DNA of 45,256 bases from an uncultured Prevotellaceae bacterium. Lineage in GTDB: Bacteria > Bacteroidota > Bacteroidia > Bacteroidales > Bacteroidaceae. The stretch is from NCBI GenBank assembly GCA_946185225.1, contig CAMHIM010000004.1, forward strand, positions 1 through 45,256. Direction: 5' to 3'. Below the pieces are notes generated by a model. It saw only the letters and a list, made by a program, of their open reading frames with translations. It searched no databases and was not told where the DNA came from. This document shows, one piece after another, positions 1 to 9,564 of this stretch. The stretch's first letter is position 1. Every line of letters begins with the position of its first letter. Position numbers and translations under genes: made by a program.

Positions 1-1100
<1,100 letters not shown>

Positions 1101-1121
1101 GTGGTGGGAACTGTTGGGTGA

Positions 1122-1970
1122 TTAAACGGTGTCCATGAAGCGCTGCTCCGTCCGGTTGAAGAGGATGACGGCCAGGAACATGGTGATGCAAAGGAAGACG
1201 GCGCTGTAGATGAGTCCGCCGATGGAGAAGGTGCCGACGCCTAACCAGCCGTACTTAAAGGCCTCGAAGACGGGCGACAGCGGGTTCAGGTTGATGAGCG
1301 TCTGATATTTTGCAGGAGCAAAACTCAGGGGGTAGATGACGGGCGTGGCGTACATCAGCAGTTGGACGCCGAAGCCGATGAGCATCGTCAGGTCACGGTA
1401 CTTGGTGGTCAGGGAGGTGATGATGAGGCCCCACGACATGGCGTGAAGGCCTGTCATGAGAATAAAGACGGGAATGAACACCGCCGTCCACGTCAGCGAC
1501 CACTCGAACCTGCCCGTCCACACGTAGAAGACATAGAGGATGACGAACATCAGCAACTGGATGAGTGTGTGTAACAGGTTGCTGGTGATGTTGCTCAAGG
1601 GTACGACGAGACGGGGGAAGTAAACCTTGCCGAAGACGCCCTGGTTGGCCGTGAAGATGTTGCTGCAGTTGGTGAAGCAGCCGCTGAAGTAGTTCCACAG
1701 GGCGATGCCGGCCATGTAGAACAGCGGCTGCGGGATGCCGTCGGTGCTGATGCCGGCCAGGCCGCCGAAGACGAACATGTACATGACGGTGGTCATGAGC
1801 GGCTTGATCATGTACCACAGGGGACCGAGGATGGTCTGCTTGTACTGCGTGACGAAGTCGCGGAGAATGTACATGCGGTACAGGTCGCGGTACTTCCACA
1901 GTCCTTTGATGTCGACGTCAAGCCACTTCTTCTTGGGCTTGATATGGTTGATGGTTTCGCTTGGCTTCAT
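1122..1970 (-). CDS. wzm: ABC-2 type polysaccharide export permease (Wzm-like)
   Basis: Start chosen at internal Met (MKPSETINHIKPKKKWLDVDIKGLWKYRDLYRMYILRDFVTQYKQTILGPLWYMIKPL...), typical of Wzm/TagG; the 40 upstream residues of the listed ORF are antisense to the wzc Gly-Tyr repeat region. Confidence 0.9.
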   Translation of the reverse strand: MKPSETINHIKPKKKWLDVDIKGLWKYRDLYRMYILRDFVTQYKQTILGPLWYMIKPLMTTVMYMFVFGGLAGISTDGIPQPLFYMAGIALWNYFSGCFTNCSNIFTANQGVFGKVYFPRLVVPLSNITSNLLHTLIQLLMFVILYVFYVWTGRFEWSLTWTAVFIPVFILMTGLHAMSWGLIITSLTTKYRDLTMLIGFGVQLLMYATPVIYPLSFAPAKYQTLINLNPLSPVFEAFKYGWLGVGTFSIGGLIYSAVFLCITMFLAVILFNRTEQRFMDTV

Positions 1971-1983
1971 ATATAATGGTTGG

Positions 1984-4389
1984 TTATTTCTCTTCCTTGC
2001 TGCTTCCGTAGTAGCCGTAGCCGTGGCCCTTGCCGTAGCCGTAGCGGCCGTAGCCGTAGCCGTAGCGGCCGCCGTAGTGATGCTCGGCATCGGTACCGTT
2101 CAGCAGGACAGCCATGCTGTTGTACTTCTTCTCCTGGTAGTTCTTGTCCAACTCGGGCAGCATGGCGCGCTCCAGCAGTCCGGCGCGGACGACGAAGATG
2201 GTGATGTCGGCCTCCTTGTTGATGATGGTGGCGTCGGCCACAATCTCCACGGGCGGACAGTCAATGAAGATGTAGTCGTACTGCTGGCGCAGCTCCTCGA
2301 GCATGGGCTTGAGCCTCGGGGAATACAGCAGCTCGGTGGGGTTGGGTGGTATCTTTCCCATCGGCAGGAAGTCGACGGCGGCCTCCTCGTTGCGGACGAT
2401 GAGCGACTTGTAGTCGTCGGTCTGTCCGCCAAGGTAGTTGGTGAGACCGTGGTGGGGAGAGTCTACGAACTCCGACAGGGAGCCTCGGCGCAGGTCGAGG
2501 TCGATGCAGATGGTCTTGCTCCCGCGGATGCCGAAGGAGGCTCCGAGGTTGCCGCAGATGAACGTCTTGCCGGAGCCGGGGTTGAAGGAGGTGAACATGA
2601 TGACACGGCACTTCTTCTCCCTATTGGTCATGAACTCCAGGTTGGTGCGCACCACGCGGAACGCCTCGTTGAGAATGTCACGCTTGTGCTGGGCTACCAC
2701 AATCTGGTAGCCGTGCCTCTGGGTCTCTTCGTCCTTGGAGTGCTTCCACATGGGCAGCTCACCGACGAAGGGAACCGAGAGGTTCTCCAGGTCGCGGCGG
2801 CCGCGTACCTTGGTGTTCATGTTCTCGCGGACGATGAAGAACGTTGCGGGCAGGGCCAGGGCAATGGCCAGTGCCATCAGCAGAATCTTGTTGCGCTCCG
2901 GCGAGGTGGGCTTGCTGCTGCCGTAGGGCTCGGCGATGATGCGGGTGTTGTAGGCGGTGAAGGCCTGTGACAGCTCGTTCTCCTCACGCTTCTGCAGGAG
3001 GAAGAGGTAGAGGCTCTCCTTGACCTTCTGCTGGCGCTCTATGGAGAGCAGGTGGTTGGCCTGGTTAGGATTGGCCGACAGCTTGCCGATGGCTTGGCTG
3101 TGGATGGACTGCACGGTGCTCAATTGCGCACTCAGCGTTGCCTGGATATTGTCCAGGGAGTTGAGGATGGCACCCTTGAGGTTGGCCAGCGTCACGTCCA
3201 GGTCGTTGACGAGCGGGTTCTGGTCGCTGGAGTTGGCCACGAGGTTGTTGCGCTGGAGCAGCTTCTCGTTGTAGGCGGCAATCTGTGCCTCCACGGCGGC
3301 GTTGCCAATGCCGGAGCCGGCGGGCAGCAGCTGCTGGGTGCGGGTAGGGTCGGTGACGTAGCTGCGGACATAGCGCACCATGTAGAGCTGGTTGCTCAGG
3401 AGCTGACGCTGCTGGTCGGCGGCGTTCTCCTGGCCCATGGCCTGGGCGGCGGCAGCCTCTACGCTGGGCATGGCGTTTGCACTCTTGTAACCGGCGATGT
3501 TCTTGTCGACGTCGCCCAGCTCGTTCTCGATGATGGCCAGACGCTCCTTGATGAACTCGTTGGTGGAGATGCTGATCTGGTTGCGGTTCTGGACCCAGTT
3601 CTCGTTGTAGATGTTGATGATGGTCTTCAGGATGTTCTCGGCACGGGGGATGGACTTGTCGACGCACACCAGGTCGATGATGTTGCGGGTCTCCGGCTGC
3701 AGCTCTGCCGTGATAAGGCCTCCGTACTGCTGGGAGGCGGCGAGGTAGCCGATGCGCTCTATCAGGATTTCCTCGCGTGAGTCGTCGTTGTAGTACAGGG
3801 ACGGCTTGACGGTGATGCTTCCGAAGGGCAGCTTGGCTTTCTTCCCTATTTTCACGTTGTAGGTGCCGTCCACGGCCTCGCCCTTCAGCACGATGTCCTT
3901 GACGGTTGCCGTGTGCTTGCCTTCCAGTGCCAGGCGGAATGTCACCTGGGTCCTGTCGTCAATCCCGGGGAAGTCGACTTCGACGGGAAGGGTCTCTGCA
4001 TATAACGGCTCGTCACGGAAGAAGCCGGGGCGGTAGTAGTTGACGTCCAGGTGAAGGCGCTTCACCATGTCGTAGATGGCGGCCGGGGAGTGGATGGCAA
4101 CAATCTCGTCGGAGATGTTCGAGGAGAGGTTGTTGACTCCCAGGTCCTCAATCACCTTAATGTCGCTCGACTTCTCGCCGCTGTTCTTGACGAGGATGGA
4201 GGTGATGCGCGTATAGGTCTTCGGCGTGGAGAGCAGATAGAGCGTGGCCAGCCCCATGCAGACGGCAAGGGAAAGGACGAACCAGGGCCAGTGGCGGAGG
4301 CATACCGTGAGCATCTCACTGATGCTGAGCGACTCCTCGTCCTGTGTACGGCGGTTTGCCGTGGTTGTTTTTGTCTGTGCCATAACCAT
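1984..4389 (-). CDS. wzc: Wzc-like polysaccharide co-polymerase / bacterial tyrosine kinase
   Basis: 801 aa; N-terminal Wzz domain, C-terminal BY-kinase with Walker A FNPGSGKTFICGNLG, A' ICIDLDLRRG, B YIFIDCPP, and a Tyr-rich tail HHYGGRYGYGYGRYGYGKGHGYGYYGSSKEEK. Alternative start at 4383. Confidence 0.93.
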   Translation of the reverse strand: MVMAQTKTTTANRRTQDEESLSISEMLTVCLRHWPWFVLSLAVCMGLATLYLLSTPKTYTRITSILVKNSGEKSSDIKVIEDLGVNNLSSNISDEIVAIHSPAAIYDMVKRLHLDVNYYRPGFFRDEPLYAETLPVEVDFPGIDDRTQVTFRLALEGKHTATVKDIVLKGEAVDGTYNVKIGKKAKLPFGSITVKPSLYYNDDSREEILIERIGYLAASQQYGGLITAELQPETRNIIDLVCVDKSIPRAENILKTIINIYNENWVQNRNQISISTNEFIKERLAIIENELGDVDKNIAGYKSANAMPSVEAAAAQAMGQENAADQQRQLLSNQLYMVRYVRSYVTDPTRTQQLLPAGSGIGNAAVEAQIAAYNEKLLQRNNLVANSSDQNPLVNDLDVTLANLKGAILNSLDNIQATLSAQLSTVQSIHSQAIGKLSANPNQANHLLSIERQQKVKESLYLFLLQKREENELSQAFTAYNTRIIAEPYGSSKPTSPERNKILLMALAIALALPATFFIVRENMNTKVRGRRDLENLSVPFVGELPMWKHSKDEETQRHGYQIVVAQHKRDILNEAFRVVRTNLEFMTNREKKCRVIMFTSFNPGSGKTFICGNLGASFGIRGSKTICIDLDLRRGSLSEFVDSPHHGLTNYLGGQTDDYKSLIVRNEEAAVDFLPMGKIPPNPTELLYSPRLKPMLEELRQQYDYIFIDCPPVEIVADATIINKEADITIFVVRAGLLERAMLPELDKNYQEKKYNSMAVLLNGTDAEHHYGGRYGYGYGRYGYGKGHGYGYYGSSKEEK

Positions 4390-5171
4390 TATTTGATAAA
4401 GATGAGTGCCATGGTGGTCAGGAAGGAAGCCAGTGACATCCAGAACGTAGGCTGGTAGGCGCTGGACCCCATGACGGTGCTGTTGCGTTTGTACTTGTTG
4501 TTGGGTTCTACGTAGATGACGTCGTTCTGACGGATGTAGTAGACCGGCGAGTTGTAGACGCTCTGGCTGCTGGTCAGGTCGACACGGTAGGGCACCTGCT
4601 TGTCGCCTTCCTGGCGCATGACCAGTACGTTCTTGCGCAGACCGTCAATCTGCAGGTCGCTGGCCATGGCAATCGCCTCGAACAGCGTGATGCGGTCCTT
4701 GCTGATTTGCTTGACACCGGTTCCTGCGTTGCCCAGCACGGAGAAACTCATGTCATAGAAGGCAACGTTGACTATCGGGTCCTTGCACAGGCTGTTGCTG
4801 ATGAGCTGTTCCTTGATGGTCTTGGCCACCTGGTCGCGCGTGAGTCCTTCTATCTTGATACTGCCCAGGACGGGGAAGTCTATCTCGCCGTTGCTGTCAA
4901 CGGTGTAAGGGGCGTAGTTCTGTCCGCCGCCCTGCATGTTGTACGACCCGCCGTTTCTTCCAGAGATGTTGAACAGGTCCCTGAGCTGTTCGTCACGGCT
5001 GTGTACGAAAATGCTGAGTTTATCACCCGGCTGAAAGCGGATGTATCCGTCGCTTGGCGTCTGAATGGACTGTTGTGTGCTGACGTCCTGCAGGTAGGCG
5101 ATGTCCTGAGGCGTCTTACACGAGGTGAGCAGCGTGATGCTCGTCAAGACAAGAAAAATCCATTTCTTCAT
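4389..5171 (-). CDS. wza: polysaccharide biosynthesis/export outer-membrane lipoprotein (Wza-like, SLBB)
   Basis: 260 aa, lipoprotein signal LTSCKTPQDIAYLQD, FQPGDKLSIFVHSRDEQL..., FPVLGSIKIEGLTRDQVAKTIKEQL. Confidence 0.93.
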   Translation of the reverse strand: MKKWIFLVLTSITLLTSCKTPQDIAYLQDVSTQQSIQTPSDGYIRFQPGDKLSIFVHSRDEQLRDLFNISGRNGGSYNMQGGGQNYAPYTVDSNGEIDFPVLGSIKIEGLTRDQVAKTIKEQLISNSLCKDPIVNVAFYDMSFSVLGNAGTGVKQISKDRITLFEAIAMASDLQIDGLRKNVLVMRQEGDKQVPYRVDLTSSQSVYNSPVYYIRQNDVIYVEPNNKYKRNSTVMGSSAYQPTFWMSLASFLTTMALIFIK

Positions 5172-5220
5172 GTTCTGTAATTCTTTTTATGTGTGATTGT
5201 TATTTGTTCGTTTCTGTTTC

Positions 5221-5826
5221 TTATGGCTCGTCCGAAGCACTCTCTATCTCTTCCATTTCTTCATCGGAGAGGTAGCGCAGGTGCTTGCGCGGAAGGTCCA
5301 GAATGGCTACCGCTGCCGTGTCCCTGATGGGAATGACGACGCACTTGTTCCCGTGAATACGCTTGACGCGGCCTACCACACCCGAGAACTGTCCCTCGGT
5401 AATCTGTACTCCCTGACTGGGCTTGCAGGCATATTCCAGGTTGTCAAGGAAGATGACTTTCTCGTTGGCCTGTGCGGTGACGAGCATGAAGTCGTTCATC
5501 TTCTTGTCCGGGACATAGAGCACTTCGTCATGGCGCTCGTACTTCTCGTTGTAGGCAGGGTGCATGACAAAGCGGAGGGGCTCGTAGAGTTCCAGGTTCG
5601 ACTTCATGGCCTTCAGCTTCTCAAAAGTAGAGTGGACAAAGATGTAGTTCAGTATTGACGGGCTGAAGTCCATCTTGTCCGATTTTAATTTCATGTATTC
5701 GAGGGGGACGTAGGTGGCGTCCACGTTCTCGTCTTTGTCAAGACGCTCTTTGAGCTTCTGCAGCCGCGCAAGGCTGGAGTTTCTTATCCGCATGGGAAAC
5801 CAGTGAGGTGCTCGTTGCTTGAACAT
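5221..5826 (-). CDS. UpxY-family (NusG-like) transcription antiterminator
   Basis: 201 aa; NusG N-terminal-like start (HWFPMRIRNSSLARLQKLKERLD...), KOW-like tail (QITEGQFSGVVGRVKRIHGNKCVVIPI), first gene of a capsule operon as is usual for UpxY. Confidence 0.85.
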   Translation of the reverse strand: MFKQRAPHWFPMRIRNSSLARLQKLKERLDKDENVDATYVPLEYMKLKSDKMDFSPSILNYIFVHSTFEKLKAMKSNLELYEPLRFVMHPAYNEKYERHDEVLYVPDKKMNDFMLVTAQANEKVIFLDNLEYACKPSQGVQITEGQFSGVVGRVKRIHGNKCVVIPIRDTAAVAILDLPRKHLRYLSDEEMEEIESASDEP

Positions 5827-5997
5827 GGCTGCTGTAATACGGGAGTATTAAGATAAAACAAAGGGGTCACCACAAAAAGTAATGTGGCGGCTACGGGGTC
5901 TCCCGTCTGGTGTTGTGGTCTGTAATGTACTGACTGTCAGTGACATCATGAGACAACTCGGACTCCTTCTCCTTAAAAAGGAGCTTGTCTTCGGCTG

Positions 5998-6005
5998 CAA
6001 AGGTA
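5998..6005 (-). promoter_or_regulatory. candidate Bacteroidetes -7 element TACCTTTG for the capsule-export operon
   Basis: Forward CAAAGGTA = TACCTTTG on minus, consensus TAnnTTTG; leaves a leader of roughly 165 nt before the UpxY start. Confidence 0.65.
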
Positions 6006-6063
6006 CAAAAAAAATATGGAACAAGGGTAATAAAAACACGAAAAAGACAATAAAATAGTATGC

Positions 6064-7020
6064 ATGCGCGTTACTGATAACGTGTTCAGACGAGTATTAC
6101 TCTTTTTCGTCGTGCTGCTGGCCGCCCTGACAGAGGCTTATGCACAGTACGATCCATCGTTCAGCCACTATTGGGCGATGGAACCTTCGTATAACCCTGC
6201 CGCAGTGGGCAAGGAGGCCAAGCTGAACGTAGTGGCTGCCTATAATATGACGATGGCCGGTTTCAAGCGGAACCCCCGTACAATGTATGCTGCCGCCGAC
6301 CTGCCCTTCTACTTCGTCAGGTCCTATCATGGCGTGGGCGCCCAGTTCGTCAACGACCAGATAGGTCTCTTCTCCCATAAGAAGCTTGCCTTGCAGTATG
6401 CCTATAGGTTCCGTCTGCTGGGCGGTTCGCTGGCTGTGGGTGTGCAGGGAGGACTGCTGACGGAGGACCTGGACGGCTCCAAGCTGGACCTGGCTGACAA
6501 GGGTGACCCGGCGTTCAGTACCTCGTCGGTTACGGGAAATGCGCTGGACTTGGGCGCCGGACTGTATTATCTCCATCGTAACTGGTACGTGGGAGCCTCT
6601 GTACAGCATCTTACGGCACCGAAGGTGGAACTCGGGGAGACCAATGAAATGAACATAGACAGGACGTATTATTTAACGGGCGGATACAATATAAGACTCA
6701 GAAATCCGTTCTTATCAATACATCCTTCCGTGCTCGGTCGGTATGATGGCGTGGGCTATCGTGCTGATGCGACGGTGCGGCTGGATTATGTCAACGACAA
6801 GAAAGTGATGTATGTCGGCGTGGGCTACAGCCCGACAAACTCCGTGACGGTGTTTGTGGGCGGGATGTTCCACGGCATTATGCTGGGCTACAGCTACGAG
6901 GCATATACCTCGGGCATCAGCCTCGGCAACGGAAGCCACGAACTGCTGATGCGCTACCAGACTGATGTTAACCTGTTCAAGAAAGGGCGTAACAGGCACC
7001 AGAGCGTGAGAATTCTGTAA
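6064..7020 (+). CDS. porP: PorP/SprF family type IX secretion system outer-membrane protein
   Basis: 318 aa; YDPSFSHYWAMEPSYNPAAVGKEAKLNVVAAYNMTMAGFKRNPRTMYAAADLPF..., immediately upstream of gldK. Confidence 0.92.
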   Translation: MRVTDNVFRRVLLFFVVLLAALTEAYAQYDPSFSHYWAMEPSYNPAAVGKEAKLNVVAAYNMTMAGFKRNPRTMYAAADLPFYFVRSYHGVGAQFVNDQIGLFSHKKLALQYAYRFRLLGGSLAVGVQGGLLTEDLDGSKLDLADKGDPAFSTSSVTGNALDLGAGLYYLHRNWYVGASVQHLTAPKVELGETNEMNIDRTYYLTGGYNIRLRNPFLSIHPSVLGRYDGVGYRADATVRLDYVNDKKVMYVGVGYSPTNSVTVFVGGMFHGIMLGYSYEAYTSGISLGNGSHELLMRYQTDVNLFKKGRNRHQSVRIL

Positions 7021-7066
7021 AAAGAGAGTAACCATAAAAACGGAAAGACAATAACGTGCAATAAAT

Positions 7067-8569
7067 ATGAGAAAGATAGTGGATATGAAGAAACTGACAG
7101 GTAAGCGGGCGCAGTCTGTGCTGCCCTTCTGCCTTTTTGCTATTTTGCTGTTCTCGCTGACGGGCTGCTTTGGCAGCAAGACGGCCACTGCCAGTGGCGG
7201 TGAGGTGACGGGAACCAGCGGCAAGGCGTTCTCGGAACCGGCTCCTTACGGCATGGTGCTCGTCAAGCGTGGACATCTGCGTATGGGTATTGACAAGCAG
7301 GACTCCCTGTGGGGTAAGCAGACTCCCGTTCGGGACATCTCCATCGAGGGCTTCTGGATGGATGACACTGAAATTACCAACTCCGAATACCGCCAGTTTG
7401 TCAACTATGTGCGCGACTCTATCCTCCGTGAGCGTCTGGCCGATCCGAACTATGGCGGTGACGAGACCTACAAGATAGAGGAAGACAAGAACGGTGACCC
7501 CGTGAAACCCTATCTGAACTGGAAGAAGGCCTTGCCGCGCAAACCTAATGAGGACGAGCTGCGGGCCATGGAGAGCCTGTATGTCACCAATCCCGTGACG
7601 GGCGAGAAGATGCTGGACGCCTCCCAGATGAACTACCGCTACGAGGTATACGACTATACGGCAGCTGCCCTGCGCCGCAACCGTCTGAACCCTGAGGAGC
7701 GTAACCTGAACACAGATGTCCAGGTGCGTCCTGACGAGCAGGTGATGATTTCCAAGGATACGGCTTATATTGACGATGAGGGGCGCATCGTACGGGAGAC
7801 CATCAACCGCCCCCTGAGCGGACCCTGGGACTTCCTCAATACGTACATCGTCAACATCTACCCTGATACGACATGCTGGGTGAACGACTTCCCTAACGCC
7901 GACAATGAGGTGTACATGCGTAACTACTTCTCCAATCCCGCCTATAACGACTATCCCGTAGTGGGCGTTACGTGGGAACAGGCCAACGCTTTCTGTGCCT
8001 GGCGTACGGACTACCTGCTGAAGGGCCTTGGACCGGCAGCACGTTATGTACAGCGCTATCGTCTGCCGACGGAGGCCGAATGGGAGTATGCCGCCCGTGG
8101 CAAGGACCAGAACGAGTTCCCGTGGGAGAACGACAACGTCGCCAGTGGCAAGGGGTGTTTCTATGCCAACTTCAAACCCGACAACGGTAACTACACGAAG
8201 GACGGTAATCTCATCACTTCCAAGGTGGGCATCTACAGCGCCAATACGAATGGCTTGTATGACATGGCCGGCAATGTTGCCGAGTGGACCTCTACCATCT
8301 ATACAGAAGCAGGTGTGGAGGCCATGAACGACATCAACCCCCAGTTGAGCTATAATGCAGCCAAGGAAGACCCCTACCGACTGAAGAAGAAGAGTGTGCG
8401 CGGCGGCTCGTGGAAGGACCCTGAGAGCTACATACGCTCGGCATGGCGCTCGTCGGAGTACCAGAACCAGCCGCGTTCCTACATCGGCTTCCGGTGCGTC
8501 CGTAGCCTGGCCAATACCACCAGTGAGAAAGCAAAGAGCGTGAAAACCTCGACGAAGAAGAAAAAATAA
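7067..8569 (+). CDS. gldK: GldK/PorK type IX secretion lipoprotein (SUMF1/FGE-like fold)
   Basis: 500 aa; lipobox LTGCFGSK; FGE-family motifs GFWMDDTEITNSEYRQFV, RLPTEAEWEYAARG, VRGGSWKD, YIGFRCVRS. Alternative start at 7085 (MKKLTGK). Confidence 0.95.
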   Translation: MRKIVDMKKLTGKRAQSVLPFCLFAILLFSLTGCFGSKTATASGGEVTGTSGKAFSEPAPYGMVLVKRGHLRMGIDKQDSLWGKQTPVRDISIEGFWMDDTEITNSEYRQFVNYVRDSILRERLADPNYGGDETYKIEEDKNGDPVKPYLNWKKALPRKPNEDELRAMESLYVTNPVTGEKMLDASQMNYRYEVYDYTAAALRRNRLNPEERNLNTDVQVRPDEQVMISKDTAYIDDEGRIVRETINRPLSGPWDFLNTYIVNIYPDTTCWVNDFPNADNEVYMRNYFSNPAYNDYPVVGVTWEQANAFCAWRTDYLLKGLGPAARYVQRYRLPTEAEWEYAARGKDQNEFPWENDNVASGKGCFYANFKPDNGNYTKDGNLITSKVGIYSANTNGLYDMAGNVAEWTSTIYTEAGVEAMNDINPQLSYNAAKEDPYRLKKKSVRGGSWKDPESYIRSAWRSSEYQNQPRSYIGFRCVRSLANTTSEKAKSVKTSTKKKK

Positions 8570-8572
8570 TAG

Positions 8573-8644
8573 CGAGACCTCGAGATCTCGAAATCTCGGA
8601 ATCTCGAAACCTCGGAATATTGAAATAACGAAACAACGAAATAA
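8573..8644 (+). repeat. nine degenerate 8-bp tandem units (consensus about CGAAATCT) filling the gldK-gldL spacer
   Basis: cgagacct cgagatct cgaaatct cggaatct cgaaacct cggaatat tgaaataa cgaaacaa cgaaataa. Confidence 0.92.
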
Positions 8645-8655
8645 CACTCATTGAA

Positions 8656-9483
8656 ATGACAAACTATAGCAAATACAACGTCATTTACCGTCTGCAGAAG
8701 TGGCTGGACAGCGTGCCGGGCCAGACGTTCATGAACTATGCCTACAGCTGGGGTGCCTCCATCGTTATCCTGGGTACGCTCTTCAAGCTGACCCATCTGC
8801 CGGGAGCCAACTTCATGCTGTTCCTGGGTATGGGTACAGAGGTGGTGGTATTCTTTATTGCTGCCTTCGACCGTCCGTTTGACAAGACTGCCGACGGCAT
8901 GGAACTGCCAACGCATGTGGGTGAACTGACGGAAGAAGAAACTGCTTCCGAGTCCATTGAAGTAGCGGGCGCACAGGGCTATCAAGGCCCTGCCGTTGTC
9001 GGCGGTGGAGGAACCATCGTCATCGGTGGAGGCTCTCCTGTTGCCGGTGAGCAGACGGTGCAGGGACATGAGCCTGTCAACGATACCGAGGCCATTGCTC
9101 AGGTGGCAACATCTGTGGCTGCCATGTCGGGAGGCATCGTACTGCCTCAGCAGGGGGCTGTCAGCCCGGAGATGGAGGAAGCCACCAATAATTATGTGGA
9201 AGAGCTGAAGCGGCTTACCGAGATGCTCTCCCGCGTGTCAGACCAGAGTCAGCGCCTGGCCCGTGACTCGGAGGAGATGGAGAACCTCAACCGGACACTG
9301 ACTGGCATCTGCAAAGTGTATGAGATGCAGCTGAAGGGCGCCAGCCAGCAGATAGGTACGATTGACGAAATCAATGAGCAGACCCGCAAGATGGCCGACC
9401 AGATTGTGGAACTGAACAAAATTTACACACGTATGATTGACGCTATGACAGTCAACATGCCAAAGGCCGTGCCGCAGTCGTAA
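8656..9483 (+). CDS. gldL: GldL/PorL type IX secretion motor inner-membrane protein
   Basis: 275 aa; N-terminal two-TM segment WGASIVILGTLFKLTHLPGANFMLFLGMGTEVVVFFIAAFDRPF, operon position. Confidence 0.95.
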   Translation: MTNYSKYNVIYRLQKWLDSVPGQTFMNYAYSWGASIVILGTLFKLTHLPGANFMLFLGMGTEVVVFFIAAFDRPFDKTADGMELPTHVGELTEEETASESIEVAGAQGYQGPAVVGGGGTIVIGGGSPVAGEQTVQGHEPVNDTEAIAQVATSVAAMSGGIVLPQQGAVSPEMEEATNNYVEELKRLTEMLSRVSDQSQRLARDSEEMENLNRTLTGICKVYEMQLKGASQQIGTIDEINEQTRKMADQIVELNKIYTRMIDAMTVNMPKAVPQS

Positions 9484-9486
9484 CAA

Positions 9487-9549
9487 CTAGAGTCTCCAGC
9501 CAGCCTAGCCCGACTAGAAGGACTAGCCAGGCTAGAAAAACTAGAAAAA
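9487..9549 (+). repeat. seven degenerate 9-bp tandem units (CTAGnnnnn) filling the gldL-gldM spacer
   Basis: ctagagtct ccagccagc ctagcccga ctagaagga ctagccagg ctagaaaaa ctagaaaaa; CTAG at 9487, 9505, 9514, 9523, 9532, 9541 and CCAG at 9496. Confidence 0.9.
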
Positions 9550-9564
9550 AGAAAGAAGAAAGAA

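Noticed and set aside
1971-2090. N-terminal extension MPSITTAAATATATAATATARATATATTEAARKRNNQPLY of the listed Wzm ORF
   Set aside because: It is an out-of-frame reading of the wzc Gly-Tyr repeat on the same strand; the conserved Wzm start is the Met at 1970.
5930-5943. 14-mer CTGACTGTCAGTGA shared by the UpxY leader (5930-5943) and the end of FadL copy B (16699-16712)
   Set aside because: A few exact 14-mer matches are expected by chance in 45 kb; only two copies and no further shared context.
8573-8647. Peptide-like ISRFRDFEISRSR repeats in minus-strand ORFs over the gldK-gldL and gldM-gldN spacers
   Set aside because: These are only the antisense translation of the 8-bp DNA repeats; the period is not a multiple of three and the ORFs run antisense into gldK/gldM.
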